Shown: positions 24,434 through 36,672, numbered from the stretch's first letter. The stretch: 64,000 nucleotides of DNA from Xestospongia bergquistia (GCA_963965975.1 OZ014412.1:13778849-13842848); one strand, 5' to 3'. The notes: a model not told the origin generated them from the sequence alone. Numbers and translations: made by a program.

Positions 24434-25435
24434 TACAGTATGTGCTTTCTATGCTGTAAAAATACTTGCTACCTATATATTGTATATCACAGAATACTTA
24501 GCCTTTATTTTGCATCCAATCTAGTTATATGGAACTAATACTGTTGATACTAATAAAGACTGGTATATGTACTATCAATATTAGAAGTGCATATCCTTAA
24601 GTTATTGACTGGTGTTGTGCCATGCGTGTTATTACAATTTCCCTATTCATCATGCTTTCAGTAGTTTAGAAATGTTTAATGGCATTTTAAGTATCTTTAT
24701 GAAAAATTGTGAATACCCATAAGTACCTATTTATTTAGTACAACCAGTACTAGTGGATTACTATAAAATAACTTCTTTAGCTTTGCCGTGTTTAAATATG
24801 TTAACTTTAAATTGCTAAATCATATAGGGTTAAGCAGAAGATGGTAATATGTTCAAACATACACTTCTAAAACTATAAAGATGACTATTTGACACTACAA
24901 ATTTTTTAAATTGAAACAATACATGTACTTCAGATCATAATATATCACATTGTCAGGACAATAAAAAGAATGGGTTGTTGTAAAGAACTTTGTTTTATTT
25001 GTTTTTTTTTTAAATACTAAATTAGAAAGAATAATGTCATTATTGGAATAAATATTGTGTAAACATGATTGTTATATGAATATGATTCATATATTTTGTG
25101 ATTTTATCTATCATAATGAAACATCAAAAGAAGACTAAGGTTGAGAATATAGTTGACAAAGTAATTGTATAATTACTAAATTTACTACTACTAATTTTGA
25201 GGCATTAATTGATCCTGCTACATGTTATTGGAGCAAAAAATACTGTAGTATTTGCTATTTACTTCAATAATAAGACCAAATTTCCACCTAAGATATCTTT
25301 TTTAATACAAGTACGTATAAATAGCTCAATATGTTCTTGTCTACCTTGTGTCATAGTATATATAATTATAAGAGCTAATAGATGAGATAATAGACTAATG
25401 TATTCTCATATTTAGACAGTGTTATAATACTATAT
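24434..25435. other. ~1-kb insertion relative to the paralogous locus
   Basis: The 8205-8270 interval of the first paralogue is only ~70 bp, but here about 1 kb lies between the matching flanks ('taatgtctcatta' and 'gaaactaactta'). The ends show no clear inverted repeats and no coding region is evident. It could be an insertion here or a deletion in the other copy. Confidence 0.5.
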
Positions 25436-25466
25436 GAAACTAACTTAGTCTTACATCTAGAGGGAC

Positions 25467-25536
25467 TACAAATCTCTTTGTAAAAAGGTAAGATAAGTTA
25501 TATTATTTACCATACCTTTTTACAAAGAGATTTGTA
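25467..25536. mobile_element. 70-bp TA-flanked palindrome, second copy
   Basis: Same hairpin as 8297-8366 (TACAAATCTCTTTG ... CAAAGAGATTTGTA) with substitutions near the centre. It sits at the equivalent position of the third repeat block. Confidence 0.7.
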
Positions 25537-26179
25537 AGTAGCAGCTAAAACACCAACTCAAATTGTGCTAGACGTGTATACCTATAGTTATACTGAATGC
25601 ATCATGATCAAACTTGATGTAATAATTTTGCTTTTGACTGCTGTTGTTACGTAATCAATATTTGATATCACATAACGTTATATTGCATGAGTCTTTGTGG
25701 TTTATCTATTTGATCAATGGAATGTTCATTATCTTCACACAATATCCATGACAGATTTATTAATATATTCATACTTACTGATGATATCAGTAACATCAAA
25801 AGGAGTCATTTCTTAGTCCATTTCGATAACTTTTTTCTTAAATACCTGTAGTTGATTATAAACTGCTACTACATCATCAAAGACATTTCTTATAAGACTG
25901 ACATATAAAACAGCTGACAATAAATAAACAGGCTCTAGTTATGATAATTTGATTTAATATGAGAATATGTAATACACTGACACACAAGTTATCAGTTGAA
26001 ACAAATATTATAGTTTCATTACTTCATATATATCGGACAAAGTTTAGTACTAACTAAGGTTGAAGTCTGTATAATATAATTCAAAATTCTTATCGCGAAT
26101 TACGTATGACCTAATAAACTTTATAGTAAAATATATTAGCTATCAGTTTCATTACTATATATAGAGTAAACTATTGATA

Positions 26180-26479
26180 TTAGGACACCATGTACATTCG
26201 GACGTCTTCCCTCTTCAGTAGAAAAGAGAAGCAGTGAAACTGGTATATATTAATGTAGGTCATAGATAGGTAAAACACTAGATGTGGAGAGCCGTCGTTT
26301 TCAACTTTGCTCTTAGCCACTACAATCAGATAACGAAGCATTTCGGACACGTCTAAGTTCGGATAAAATATTATATTGTCGTAGACTTGGCTCTTTTCAC
26401 TGAAGGTGAAATAAAAACGTTGGCAAGTAATAGTAAACAAATGTCCTACTAAACCTCTACAGATTCTGCTACAGAACAT
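26180..26479 (-). CDS. Hypothetical 99-aa reading frame
   Basis: Open minus-strand frame of 99 codons with a mixed, fairly normal amino-acid composition (for example NLDVSEMLRYLIVVAKSKVE). No domain is recognised. The region around it (25537-27640) is the least repeat-like of the left half and has several GTAAGT-type donor sites, for example at 26576 and 26777, so an unrecognised gene is possible. Splicing cannot be resolved from sequence alone. Confidence 0.2.
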   Translation of the reverse strand: MFCSRICRGLVGHLFTITCQRFYFTFSEKSQVYDNIIFYPNLDVSEMLRYLIVVAKSKVENDGSPHLVFYLSMTYINIYQFHCFSFLLKREDVRMYMVS

Positions 26480-26897
26480 TTAAATTTATTAATAGCTTTC
26501 GCTGTGTCCCATGATCCGAAAGTAGGAGGCGTGGCATGTATATTCGTCCATATTTAAACACGAGTTAGCACATGGTAAGTGAAACGTCGAGATAGTCTTG
26601 GCTCAATCGTGTTTGTAGAGTTCTCTATTTCAACTTACAGTACGAAGTGAATAAATTTTACAACTATTCAACTACTCCTACTATTTTTTGTTTTCATGGA
26701 GACTCTGAATTGGATCTTTTGCTACGACCACAGACTAGAACCACAATTATCCTGACTTTTTATCACAATTTGTTATGGTAAGTCAATCTGTTTCTTTCTA
26801 AGTTACAAATTAAAATAATCTCTACATCAGACAGTGTTTTTTATGATGATCTTGATTTATTTACCACTGTTGTCTGTGTCAATTCTATAGTTATTTT

Positions 26898-27051
26898 TAA
26901 GGTAAGCAAAATGTACCTGTTAGTGACTATAAAGCAGCTACTGGTAAAAGAATACATTTTTATGATGTATTTATGTTGCTATTAGGTAAACAAGTTGCAT
27001 CTCGTCCCTCTGTTAGAGAGACTACAGTCACATCTACTACTCATAAATGAA
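26898..27051 (+). CDS. Possible exon of an unrecognised gene
   Basis: One frame reads GKQNVPVSDYKAATGKRIHF and continues through 'VFMLLLGKQVASRPSV' to a TGA at 27049-27051. Its composition is more protein-like than the surrounding frames. No family is recognised, and both an alternative splice donor (GTAAGC) and chance could explain it. Confidence 0.2.
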
Positions 27052-27059
27052 TAAATAAT

Positions 27060-27095
27060 AGTTTACCTATATTTCTTAAGAAATATAGGTAAACT
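27060..27095. repeat. Perfect 36-bp palindrome
   Basis: AGTTTACCTATATTTCTT is followed immediately by its exact reverse complement. It is A+T-rich and not followed by a T run. It is probably a minimal MITE or a cruciform-forming site. Confidence 0.75.
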
Positions 27096-27640
27096 GCTTA
27101 TCGTCATCTAGTACAATTGTTGGTGTTGGGGATTGCATGGATGAACAGTGAGAGTAACTCTTCCAAGCATGTGCTGTTTCAAAGATAAGGAGTGTCTTTC
27201 CATCAGAACACTACACGGAATTTCAGTTACCAGACTTGTAAATTATGTAGTATTTGTAATTTGTGTACATAAATTAAAATTAGGCTAATAACTATTACAG
27301 CTTAAATCTACTAGTATGCTGTCTGATTGCTTCTGTTTTCTCAGGCCTTTCAAATACTTTAGAGAGTGGAGGCAGTGGAAGTGGAACTAAACTCCTCTCT
27401 TCACTCTTACATAGTTGTAATGTCACCTCAATCAATTCAGATACATAATCTGTTAATAAAAATGGGATAAAAGGGCCAGTCCTATAGGTACTTTATAATA
27501 GCTTACAGAAAGTTTTTCTTCTAAAACCTTGTTAACAATATGTCTGCCTTTTCTGTAACATCATCTTGGAACACCATCAGATGTTGTAACTTGCTCACGT
27601 TTACAGTCGTCATTATAATGTAAAGCTACCAATACATGTA

Positions 27641-27916
27641 CTAGTTCTCACAAAAAATGTTGGAATGACACCAGGCTTCAAAAACAAATTTCGCTTCATT
27701 CCAAGTCTGGTAGCTGTCAAGGAGCCGGATTAAATCAATTCTCTCTGAAATGATCGCTGTATAAGCACGAATTTTCTGTCTGTCCTTACTAGCTGTTGTT
27801 CTTTGAACTTGTTTTGTCCATTGCTGTCTGATTTCTTTATCAGTAGAAAAAAGGAATAAGCTAACGTCATCAGAGTGCTTGTTGCTGCATCTGGCTGCAA
27901 TGCACTTTTTCCCCAT
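27641..27916 (-). pseudogene. THAP zinc-finger relic
   Basis: Starts MGKKCIAARCSNKHSDD, followed by VSLFLFSTDKEIRQQW, the C-x4-C, hydrophobic and Trp pattern of a THAP DNA-binding domain, as found on P-element-type transposases and THAP proteins. The second half is broken: a frameshift moves the expected CS-x-HF segment ('SDHF') to another frame, one Cys codon reads Tyr and the following Cys codon is a stop. The original domain would have bound DNA; this copy would not. A transposon origin is inferred from the surroundings. Confidence 0.75.
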
Positions 27917-28044
27917 ATTTCAACACATTCAAGATCAACCTTTGCTTGTCATCGTGAACCACGCCCTTTACAGGAAGTAAATTTTCATATTCAGGAAACT
28001 GTCTTTAATTAATTTCTTAGATTATTTTGAAAACGAGATTTTGA

Positions 28045-28660
28045 ACTATTGTATCAATAAAATTTTATTTAATTTAAATTTTATCATGACCTTTTTGAAG
28101 TTTGAAAAATACACTGTAGGTACTTCTTCAATCCAATACATCTAATGACATTGGTCTGGTGTATTAATTATGATCTCAATATTTTGTTGTACTACAATAA
28201 ATGTATCCATGTACTTGATCTTTTACCTTTTAGTTTGTTATTACGCATCATATATGATGACATCACTACCTGTCATTTAATGATGATGTCATCAGAGTGA
28301 AGTTACACCAAGAACCACCCGTAATTACTTTATCTACTTTAATATCTTATATAGGAATGTTCATTTTTGGTAAATGAAATATTGTATCAATAAAAGTTTA
28401 AAAATTTTATTTAATTTAAATTTTTTCATGACCTTCTGTTTCATCATTTGTAAACAGCTTCAGTCTAATTGGTAGATCCTATTATTGTAAATATGAGATA
28501 AAAGTACATGAAGTTTGAAAAATACACAGTAGGTACTTCTTCAATCCAATACATCTAATGACATTTGTCTGGTGTATTAATTATGATCTCAATATTTTGT
28601 TGTACTAATTGTAAACAATAAATGTATTTATGTACTTGATCTTTTACCTTATAATTTGTT
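28045..28660. repeat. Direct duplication, ~190-bp units
   Basis: 28045-28240 and 28380-28660 share blocks such as 'gtaggtacttcttcaatcca' and 'tgatctcaatattttgttgt', separated by a unique stretch. Confidence 0.8.
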
Positions 28661-28739
28661 ATTACTTTATCTACTTTAATATCTTATATAGGAATATTCA
28701 TTTTTGGTAAATAAGTGCTTTTACCCTCACTATGAGAAA

Positions 28740-29325
28740 TCACATATTTCTTATACATTTCCATGAGAAAACTCTTTGTGGAAATACAATAGCCAAATTT
28801 CATTCAAATTTCCATATACAATTTTGAAATTTTTTCAAGTTTTCTCTTATCAGGAAACATCAGATTTCTGAACAAAATTCCATAGAAAAATGCATAAGTT
28901 TCTCATATAGTTTCTATCTGGAAACACAATTAAGTGACAATATAAACTACTCTATAAGCAGAGACAAATATTGCACAAATTCTGAAATTTAACTGATTTC
29001 CGAGTCAACTTTAATTAAGAAATTGACCTCACATAATCATAAGTTACAATGTATTTAGAAAAATAGTTATGAGGAATTTAATCAATTAATAAATACTTGG
29101 CACAGTAATAAGGACAAGTTTCTCGGAGACTTTGTAATGAGACTCAAACAAAAAAACGAAAATATAATTTTTCAATAGATATTAGAGTAATAGTTAGTCC
29201 AAGTCATCCATTATTCTGCTGTGAAGTTCTTATTTCAATCTTACAGTGTCCATAGAAAGTGTGGTCGAGAAAGACAAAAGTCACTATCACTAGCTATTGT
29301 ATATACATAATTATGTTTCACAGGT
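28740..29325. repeat. Inverted third copy of the repeat at 10490-11060
   Basis: The reverse complement matches 10490-11060 and 17330-17900, including 'agtctcattacaaagtgtcc' versus its complement here with mismatches. The end near 29325 lies in the same ROCO-fragment region ('gtttcacagg'). Confidence 0.8.
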
Positions 29326-29388
29326 CCTCCCATAATGAATGAAGTGGTTGGTTTTGGCGTGCTGAATGTTAGAGACTTATAATTTTTC

Positions 29389-29790
29389 TTGCTTTCAGAC
29401 TCCATAGCTTCGCTTCTGTGTCGAAAACGAAACTTTTTATGGTTACTAGTGATAGTAATCCCATCATCTCCTAGGAGGAAATGTTGTAGTCGTTTATTTA
29501 CCGATGATGAAAGTATCTTTGGGAGTCAGTTAACTGAACCACCTCGATGGGTAAAAGAAGTCAATTGTAAGGAAAGGACCTCAAGTAGCGATCAAATCTC
29601 AAATTATGATGAATCACAGATCGAAAAGGAAGATTTACAATTGAACATAAGCACTAAATACAATTCGATCTGTTTTCAACCAAACTGCCTGTCTCAAGTT
29701 CCTAGTTATGACTGCCAAACTAGTACCAGGACTGAAAATGATGATTTAATAGCAAGTGGTATGTTGCTAAGTATGAATAAAATGTATTAA
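29389..29790 (+). CDS. Hypothetical 133-codon frame, possible exon
   Basis: An acceptor-like 'cttgctttcag' ends at 29398, inside the frame. A donor-like GTGGTATG follows 'DDLIAS'. Residues are polar and acidic in the second half (SSSDQISNYDESQIEKEDLQ). No domain is recognised. It lies just right of an inverted repeat copy. It may be an exon of an unknown gene or a chance frame. Confidence 0.25.
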   Translation: MLSDSIASLLCRKRNFLWLLVIVIPSSPRRKCCSRLFTDDESIFGSQLTEPPRWVKEVNCKERTSSSDQISNYDESQIEKEDLQLNISTKYNSICFQPNCLSQVPSYDCQTSTRTENDDLIASGMLLSMNKMY

Positions 29791-29907
29791 ACACAATAAA
29801 CAGCCTATTCATCTTACCTGCTAGTTTTTGCATAATTACTTAATTTGTTGGAATGTATATTTAATTAATGGCTTTCCTAATACAATGTGAGTAGTTTATT
29901 ACCCTTG

Positions 29908-29908
<1 letters not shown>

Positions 29909-29981
<73 letters not shown>

Positions 29982-29985
29982 GAGT
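29909..29985. repeat. (TA)n / (TATG)n microsatellite
   Basis: About 60 bp of TA repeats followed by three TATG units. The stretch 29990-31400 to its right contains only short frames and no recognisable gene. Confidence 0.9.
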
Positions 29986-31826
29986 TGTTCATAGAGTTAA
30001 TTAAGAAATATTACTTAAGTTCATACTTTGTGTTCAATAAGTTAGAGATAACTATATATAATACTTATATAGAACTTTTGACAAAATTAGTGAAAGAGTT
30101 GGAATATAATTATCAAACAATTAAGAAGATAGATGGAAGAATCTTTACAGGAAATTGAAAGACATCAAGAAAGAGATTCTGACCCTAATAATCATTCTCT
30201 TTAAATTGTCAAGCCTACAACAAAACATAGAGTAAGTTGTTTCATTTATAGTGATACATTAATTGATGTTATTGATGTGTACAAGTCTACTGAAGAGTGT
30301 GATGACTTTGATGGTAATAATTTGTGAGACACTAATTCGTAAATATTATCTGTGAAGTTAATGTGATAGATTTTCTTACTTTATAGCAAATCAAAGAAGT
30401 GTAAACACAATCAGACAATACTAAAAAAGATCACAGAGGTAAAAGGATCATTACCAAAGGCTTTGACAGCAATAATTTTGAGTGAGTTCTTAACAGTAGT
30501 AATTCTCTGATTAATTACTTATTGTAAATAGTGGCTGCTCAAGTGTACTACACTAGTCTGGCAGTTCAATATAAAATGACCAAACACAGATAAGAGAATA
30601 CATTGTTACACAGGTAATTGTTTGCTCATGTTATTATTATTGTAGTCATTATCACATCACCAGAAGTGATGATGGCATAAGAATGCTCTTAAAAGAATGA
30701 ATGCTATAACTCCAAATGATAAAAGGAATTGGCTCTTGTATCTTGTCCCATAACTGATTAGTTTGGAATATAGTGAAACTGAGTTATACAATGGAAAGCT
30801 TCAAAGAAGATTACAGTCAGACTGTTGCCTTGGAGGAGTGAGGTGACATTACTTTTTATGAGTATGGACAAAACCCACCTTCACTTAATGTCTTGTAAAG
30901 GCTAAATGATGATGTTCCAACATCTAGTTGGACTACTATCTGATCGACATTGCCTAGAAAATGAAAACTGCCAACATGAGCATTCAATTGAAGGAAATGA
31001 ACTAAAGTGAGAAAAGTTATCATTGATACTGTTACCTTTGTGTTTATATTGCTTATTTTATATATCACTTATCACAAAATGATGATCATATTTATTTAAC
31101 TATTATTAATGTACCTAGAGTTTTCACTTTTTATTTCAATAACTGAGATCTTTGGAAAGTTGATAATTCAAATAAATTTACATTATGTATACATTATAGA
31201 AACACTCTTGTATCTTCAAATTTCATCATAATTTCCATTTAATAGAATTATGCTGTGTACAATACTTCCAATCATAACAAATATCTAAGTTTCCTAATAA
31301 AAGACACACATATAAAACTTTATGAAGATATGACATTCTATGCAGAATTCCATAATTGGAATTATTTTTTTAACACAGTGCATTCCTATCTATGCATTAA
31401 TCTTTTTAGACTAATGAAGGTGTGACTGATTCCAAAAAGGATTGAGCCCATATTTTATACTTTATATTTATTTTCAGCAGGAAGGGTCAATACGTAATTA
31501 TAGAAATTAAGCTACAAAATTACAAAAAAAGTATTGAAAGATCAATGTCAACCAAACTGCTTTTTAATGTTGTTGACAAAAGTTACACAAATTTTAAGAC
31601 TGCCCAAGCTTACTACATTGCAAACTAACAATGGTTTACAAAAACAGCTTAACATCTAAGAAAAGGCAGTATTAAAAAATAACTTACAACATTTAGAGAA
31701 AAAATACTCAAATCAGTAAACGTAATAGTCAAAAATTACAGAACAAACTAACAACCAAAATCATAAATTTTAAGGTAGTCCTAATATAAAGGTTAATAAA
31801 CTATAGAAATACTTGAAGCAAAATGT

Positions 31827-32170
31827 TCAATGTCGGACAAAGTCTTTCTTACGGAGATATTTCGTACGTACGTCTGATTTAGCTAAAAACTCTTTCATTT
31901 TCATTGCAGTAGAATTGTGAGCTACTATAGGGCTTTCTACTGCAGCAATAATATTCTTCCAAGTCACATCAGTAGGCATAGTGTCTACCCAACTGTTGAC
32001 TACTGTCATAAGCTTAATGCCATCATCTTGTGGGTTATTACTACAACTTTCTAAGACACAACGTTCTACTTCAAGGGCTTGACCAATTTTTTTCCATTCA
32101 TATTTTATATCACATAGGAAGTGAAGAACATCATTAATGCTAGGTTCCTTCTTAAGGACTCCTGATATAT
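31827..32170 (-). CDS. Terminal exon: Death domain
   Basis: The acceptor CTTACTATAG precedes the exon. The frame runs 113 residues to a TGA at 31827-31829. It has the six-helix Death-domain pattern: EPSINDVLHFLCDIKYEWKK, IGQALEV, NPQDDG, then VTWKNIIAAVESP and MKMKEFLAK. Key tryptophans (EWKK and TWKN) are present. Death domains form homotypic complexes in apoptosis and NF-kB-type signalling. It follows the GTPase-COR exon after a 133-bp intron, phase 1, with Asp split across the junction. A short basic tail (KYLRKKDFVRH) ends the protein. A dead paralogous copy lies at 8800-9142. Confidence 0.88.
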
Positions 32171-32303
32171 CTATAGTAAGAGAAAAAAAGATTAAGTGTA
32201 TGGTTCTGAAAATCAGCGATCTGACATGAATGGATTAATTCATTCACAGTTATATGCACAAGGAATGAATAAAGTCTAGACTATCTTATTTAAATGCTCT
32301 TAC

Positions 32304-34373
32304 CAAGTTTACTTGTTACTACAGTAGCGGCATTTTTATCAATCCAGGGAAGTTGTCGTATCTCATTGATATCCTTTGTTGACATGTTGTCTTTACAACA
32401 AGTAAGTACCATTTTGTCTTCATTTGGACGACACAGATGATCTGTTGAAAGTGGACATACGGAGCAAAGAAAACGTTCTTGAGGCATTGAGAGAAATGGC
32501 TTATATTGAAATTTCTTGACTACATCTTCAATCGCTTCAAAAATGACAGTCTTGATAGTGGAGCACTTTGTAGAAGGGCCAGAATAGTATACCTCCATCC
32601 AGCAGATAGCATCGACAAGTAAAACTGCTCCTCCAGTACCAATACATGCTAAACGAATAGCATTACGATACTGCATCTCAGACTCTGATGGACAATGTAG
32701 GTTAAAATGTGGGGGATCGTGTCGTTTAAGGAGACCCACAACCAAAGCAGGAAAAAGACCTTGAGGAATTGGCTTTGTATCCCACGTGAAAACAAAACAA
32801 TCAATGTTTTTAATAAATGGATCTCTAATATTCTCTAATAGAGAAGTTGTGGGCAAAACACTCGGTAGAAAGAATTTCCCTTTTTCAGGCAATGGTGCAA
32901 TAACTAAAATATTCTCCATTAACTTCAAGAAATCATCTGCAGTAAAATCAGGTGAAAAACCATCAGGAAGACGATCAAGTAGCTCTCGTGTAAAAATACC
33001 TTCAGCCTTGAGTTGAAGATGTGCATTTCCAGGTAAAACTATATTCATTTCCTCTAATTGGTTAACAGCATCAGCAAAAGAGATGCTGATTATTTCTGAG
33101 AGCTTGTTAAAAAGGGGTTGTGGGTGTAGAAAAACCACATCAGACAATACGGCTGGAAAGTACAAGAATATGGTTAAATCGTGAAAGTACAGTAACGAAG
33201 ATTCGATATCTTTGCGATCCATCTCAAGCGTCAAGCCTATTCTACAGCATTCTCTTTTACTGATGACCATTGACTTGTTTTTTTTCTGAAGATCCTCTAA
33301 TTCAAGCTTAAACAAGAACCATCGTGCTGGAATTTCTGCCTCAATGTAAGATTGACTAACAATTGTACGAATCCTCTCTGCAATTTTCATTTCTGACTCA
33401 CCTCTGGCTGTTGTGTTGACAGGAAATATTATCTCCTTTTTGGCCTGACGGTAATTCATACACACACCTCTGAATTGACTTAGGGTAGACCACAAACGAA
33501 CGTTTTTTTCCTCCAAAGATTCACTCACGCATTCTGCAATTTTATCAAAAAACGTACCAAGAACGAGCAATGAAGGCTCAGGATGTGAAAACTTGATGTG
33601 AATACCGCGCAAATCAGGCTGATCTATGGATGCTAGCGAACGAAAAGAAGACTCGAGTAGTTGTAAATTGGTGATTTCTCGCTCTACAGGGGCTCCAATT
33701 TGTTGACCCTTAAAGCTAAAAAAAAATTGGGGCTTATCGTCAAGCTTCTCATTTAATTTTTGTGTAAGGATATTAACTGGACTGTAGCGTAATATTGCCG
33801 GAGCAATGTCTAAAAAGGCTGCCTGTCCACCTGAATCTACACAGTAAATCCAATGAGAGTTGAATAGCTCAGGAGACTCTTTTACAGTAGGCATAATCTC
33901 AGCAATCTCATTTGCTGTTTGTGAAACAGGTGGAGGTGTTGGCTTTGAAGGAGAAACAGAGGTAACTTCATTGAGGTCTGGTGGTGTTTCCTCTTGTGAA
34001 CCATCATCTTCAGATGAACTATTGCTATCCTCATGTTGTGTCGTGGAATCAACAGTAGAAGATGGGACTCCAATTTTAATGGCTTTGGCAATCATATGTT
34101 TTATATATGGAGTATTAACTTCTTCCCAAAATTGACTGGTAAAAGAAGAATCAGTTGACTCACTTCCTGCAATGAGACTTGCAGTCTCTACTCTTCTTAC
34201 TTCAGGAGTAGTAGCTACAGAGGTGCTCTGATGATGTGTAGGTGGGGGGAGATTTAATAACAATTTTAGGATAGATGACTTTCCTGTCCCAGGTGCTCCA
34301 GACAGTGATAACTTTGAGTACTTACATCGAATTCGACCTTCTTTCAGTGCCTTATGAAGTAAACCAGTATAAT
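32304..34373 (-). CDS. Large exon: Roc-like GTPase plus COR domain
   Basis: An uninterrupted 2070-bp exon (689 codons) with an acceptor TGTTCTATAG and a donor at CTTG/GTAAGA. The start is a splice site, not a methionine. A Walker A/G1 motif, GAPGTGKS, lies at about residues 26-33. An acidic, Ser/Pro-rich insert follows. A G3-like DSGGQAAFLD is at ~180, then a G4-like position VLGTFFDK at ~275. A COR-like block from ~345 reads IPARWFLFKLELEDL, then LLYFHDLTIFLYFP, VVFLHPQPLF and LSEII. The final ~250 residues are unassigned and include GTGGAVLLVDAI and FQYKPFLSMPQERFLCSVC. NTPase activity is plausible from G1 and G3. No frame breaks are seen. Confidence 0.85.
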
Positions 34374-34502
34374 CTATAGAACAAAAGAGAGAAAATAGTT
34401 ACGCAAGAAACTAGTACTGTGAGAATGTATAACATTCAATGTTAGCCTTTAAATTAGTACAGTAATACATTATGAATAATATGATAAGATTATATGCAGT
34501 GG

Positions 34503-36672
34503 CTAACCTACCGGTACCGGGAAAGAACTTTTCTTCTTATATTACCGGTAACGGTGAATAAAGGGTTAAATTTAACCATTGCCTAGCAAAATTAGTGCAC
34601 ATGACTGAAAATGGCTCTATCTTTCAATATGTTGGCGATCTATTCTGAAGTTTTGCAGAACTGGAGACCAAACAGAACGATTATAAATTGGTAAACTGTG
34701 TGGAATTTTGGAAACAAGACGCCAGAACTATTTTGAATGCAAAGAAAATGTTGGAAAAAGAACTTAAGCCTGAACTAAGATATTATGAGATAACGTACTG
34801 CTGTATATATACACCGAGGGCAGTCCTTCCAGGCTATAGGAAAGGGGATTAAATCAACTTAGTATGGGTAATTGTCACATCTGCCGATGATAATGATTTT
34901 TATACACAGTACATTTAAACATGACTGTCCAGCACACATTACCCTTCGTGTTAATGTAAGTAGTACTGCCTTAGAAGTGAAGAGTGTTTCAACTGAGCAT
35001 AACCACGAAATACCACAGGTAAGCGTTGGAATGGTGTCAGTTTTAACATGACATGTGACAATGTTATATAGGCACTATTTAAGCACATTCCTCACCATAG
35101 ATGCCTTGATAAAGAAGAAAGAAAACCAGCAAAACTGTTACATATTAGAATCAACAAGATGCTCCAACAACAATTATGTCAAGAGACAGGAAAGATTGTG
35201 CTTCTACAGGATCTGTCAAATATATCGTTTGATTCAAAGAAAGAGCAGTCAAGGAATGTTTTGGATACAACCATCAAAGTGCTAATAGAGATGTATGGTA
35301 TGTATAATTACTATATTAATCAAGGCCTTGACAGCTGGTAAATGTACAATATAGTATGTCCTATTCATTAACTTGTCAGTTGAACTGTCTTTTCATATAT
35401 AGTTCAATCAAGTTCAAAGGGCAAACATAACCTTAGTCAACATAAAAAGTACCGTAAACCTCCTTTGCTGACATCAGAGCTGGTTTCTGTTGCTAATTGA
35501 GCATCACATGTCCATTTTGATCGTCTCTTACAAGTACTAAAAGACCTGATAGTTCATTGGAAAAGCAATCAAGAGGTCACTCTTGTTGATGTTGATGTAT
35601 ACATTATTCCTCTCATGGCCAAGTTTGCCATCAGTTTAAGGTTTAGTTAAAGGTTTAAAAGTGTAGGGGATAGGGTCTAGTTATAGTATAGCCAATTTAT
35701 ATACACTGTAATACATATCTCATAATATATTAATCCTTTCTTTAGTTAAAAGGTTCTGATGATGACACTTCTGGTAGTGAAGATGAATGTGATCAAGGTA
35801 ATACCACAACTGTAATGAACTCATCTGGGGGAGCACGTATAGATATACATGAACAATGTAAGTTAGTTTACATCAATTACAGAAAAGTTTCAAACATATT
35901 TTACAATGTAGGTACAAGTACATGTACTAGCAGTCATTTAAGGCCACCACATCCTTCTACAAAGACTACTGAATGTGTTGGTCTGATGAGGCATCTCTCT
36001 GATTCTACTAACACAGTTGTTGAAAGCCCTTCTAAGATTCTCAAACAACAGAATTTTATGGGTGAGTTATAACACTATGACCATACTTTATTATAGTATT
36101 TCTAAAGGATTAAAACTTCCGCCAGTTTTAAGGTAGACCTAATTGCCATGGGTGCATGACCATTGGACTATTAGCTAAACGATTGGAAACTTCCAAGAAA
36201 CCTAAAAGTTTCAGTTGTAAACACTGCTCAGAAAAAGAAAGAGGTACATCTAATACTGAATGGTTCTGTTATGACTGCCTACACTTACATTTATAGTTAT
36301 AATTATTGTCTTGGTATGTTGGTTCATTGGAAATTGAAAGTGCTCTAAAAACTGGAGGCTTTATAGAAGAACATGAAATAGAGTGCCATCCTGAGAAAGT
36401 ATCAAATGCATTACTGAATGAGAATGTAGATGTTCATCTGGTTCGCCAATATTTAACTGATGATGCTTGGAAACTTATTTGAAGATGTTGTTGAAAGAAA
36501 GAAAGACTGTGATGTTTGGCTATGAAAGATATGCCATCATGATCTTAATGGCAGTAAATAAAAGCAGTCAATTATTTGTGATTCGTGCCTTGAATGGTAT
36601 AGTTTACTAGGCAATAGTCAATTAACCCTTTATTCACTGTTACCGGTAGAATAGTCGGTACAGGAAGGTTAG
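34503..36672 (+). mobile_element. MULE/ZSWIM-PHD-type DNA transposon, dead
   Basis: Terminal inverted repeats of ~85 bp begin CTAACCTACCGGTACC at 34503. The right repeat ends at 36672, sharing 'taccggtaacggtgaataaa' with one change. Flanks show only a weak 9-bp match, so the target duplication is uncertain. The element carries broken plus-strand transposase exons (34620-36560). It lies in the intron between the last ankyrin exon and the GTPase exon. Confidence 0.8.
34620..36595 (+). pseudogene. MULE/ZSWIM-like transposase with C-terminal PHD finger, broken
   Basis: Pieces in order: a ...TLRVNVSSTALEVKSVSTEH block followed by NHEIPQ and a GTAAGC donor at 35019 (a FAR1/FLYWCH-like DNA-binding region). 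Then ALFKHIPHHRCLDKEERKPA and the helical KIVLLQDLSNI (35070-35300). Near the end comes a PHD-like WL-x-KICHHDL ... IICDSCLEWY (36510-36600), with a stop in place of the first expected Cys. Several stops and frameshifts separate the pieces. The catalytic DDE core is not found, so it is internally deleted or too decayed. Such transposases would mobilise the surrounding element. Confidence 0.65.

Noticed and set aside
33860-34135. Plus-strand ORF opposite the GTPase exon
   Set aside because: Antisense shadow of the Ser/Glu/Pro-rich insert in the minus-strand gene.
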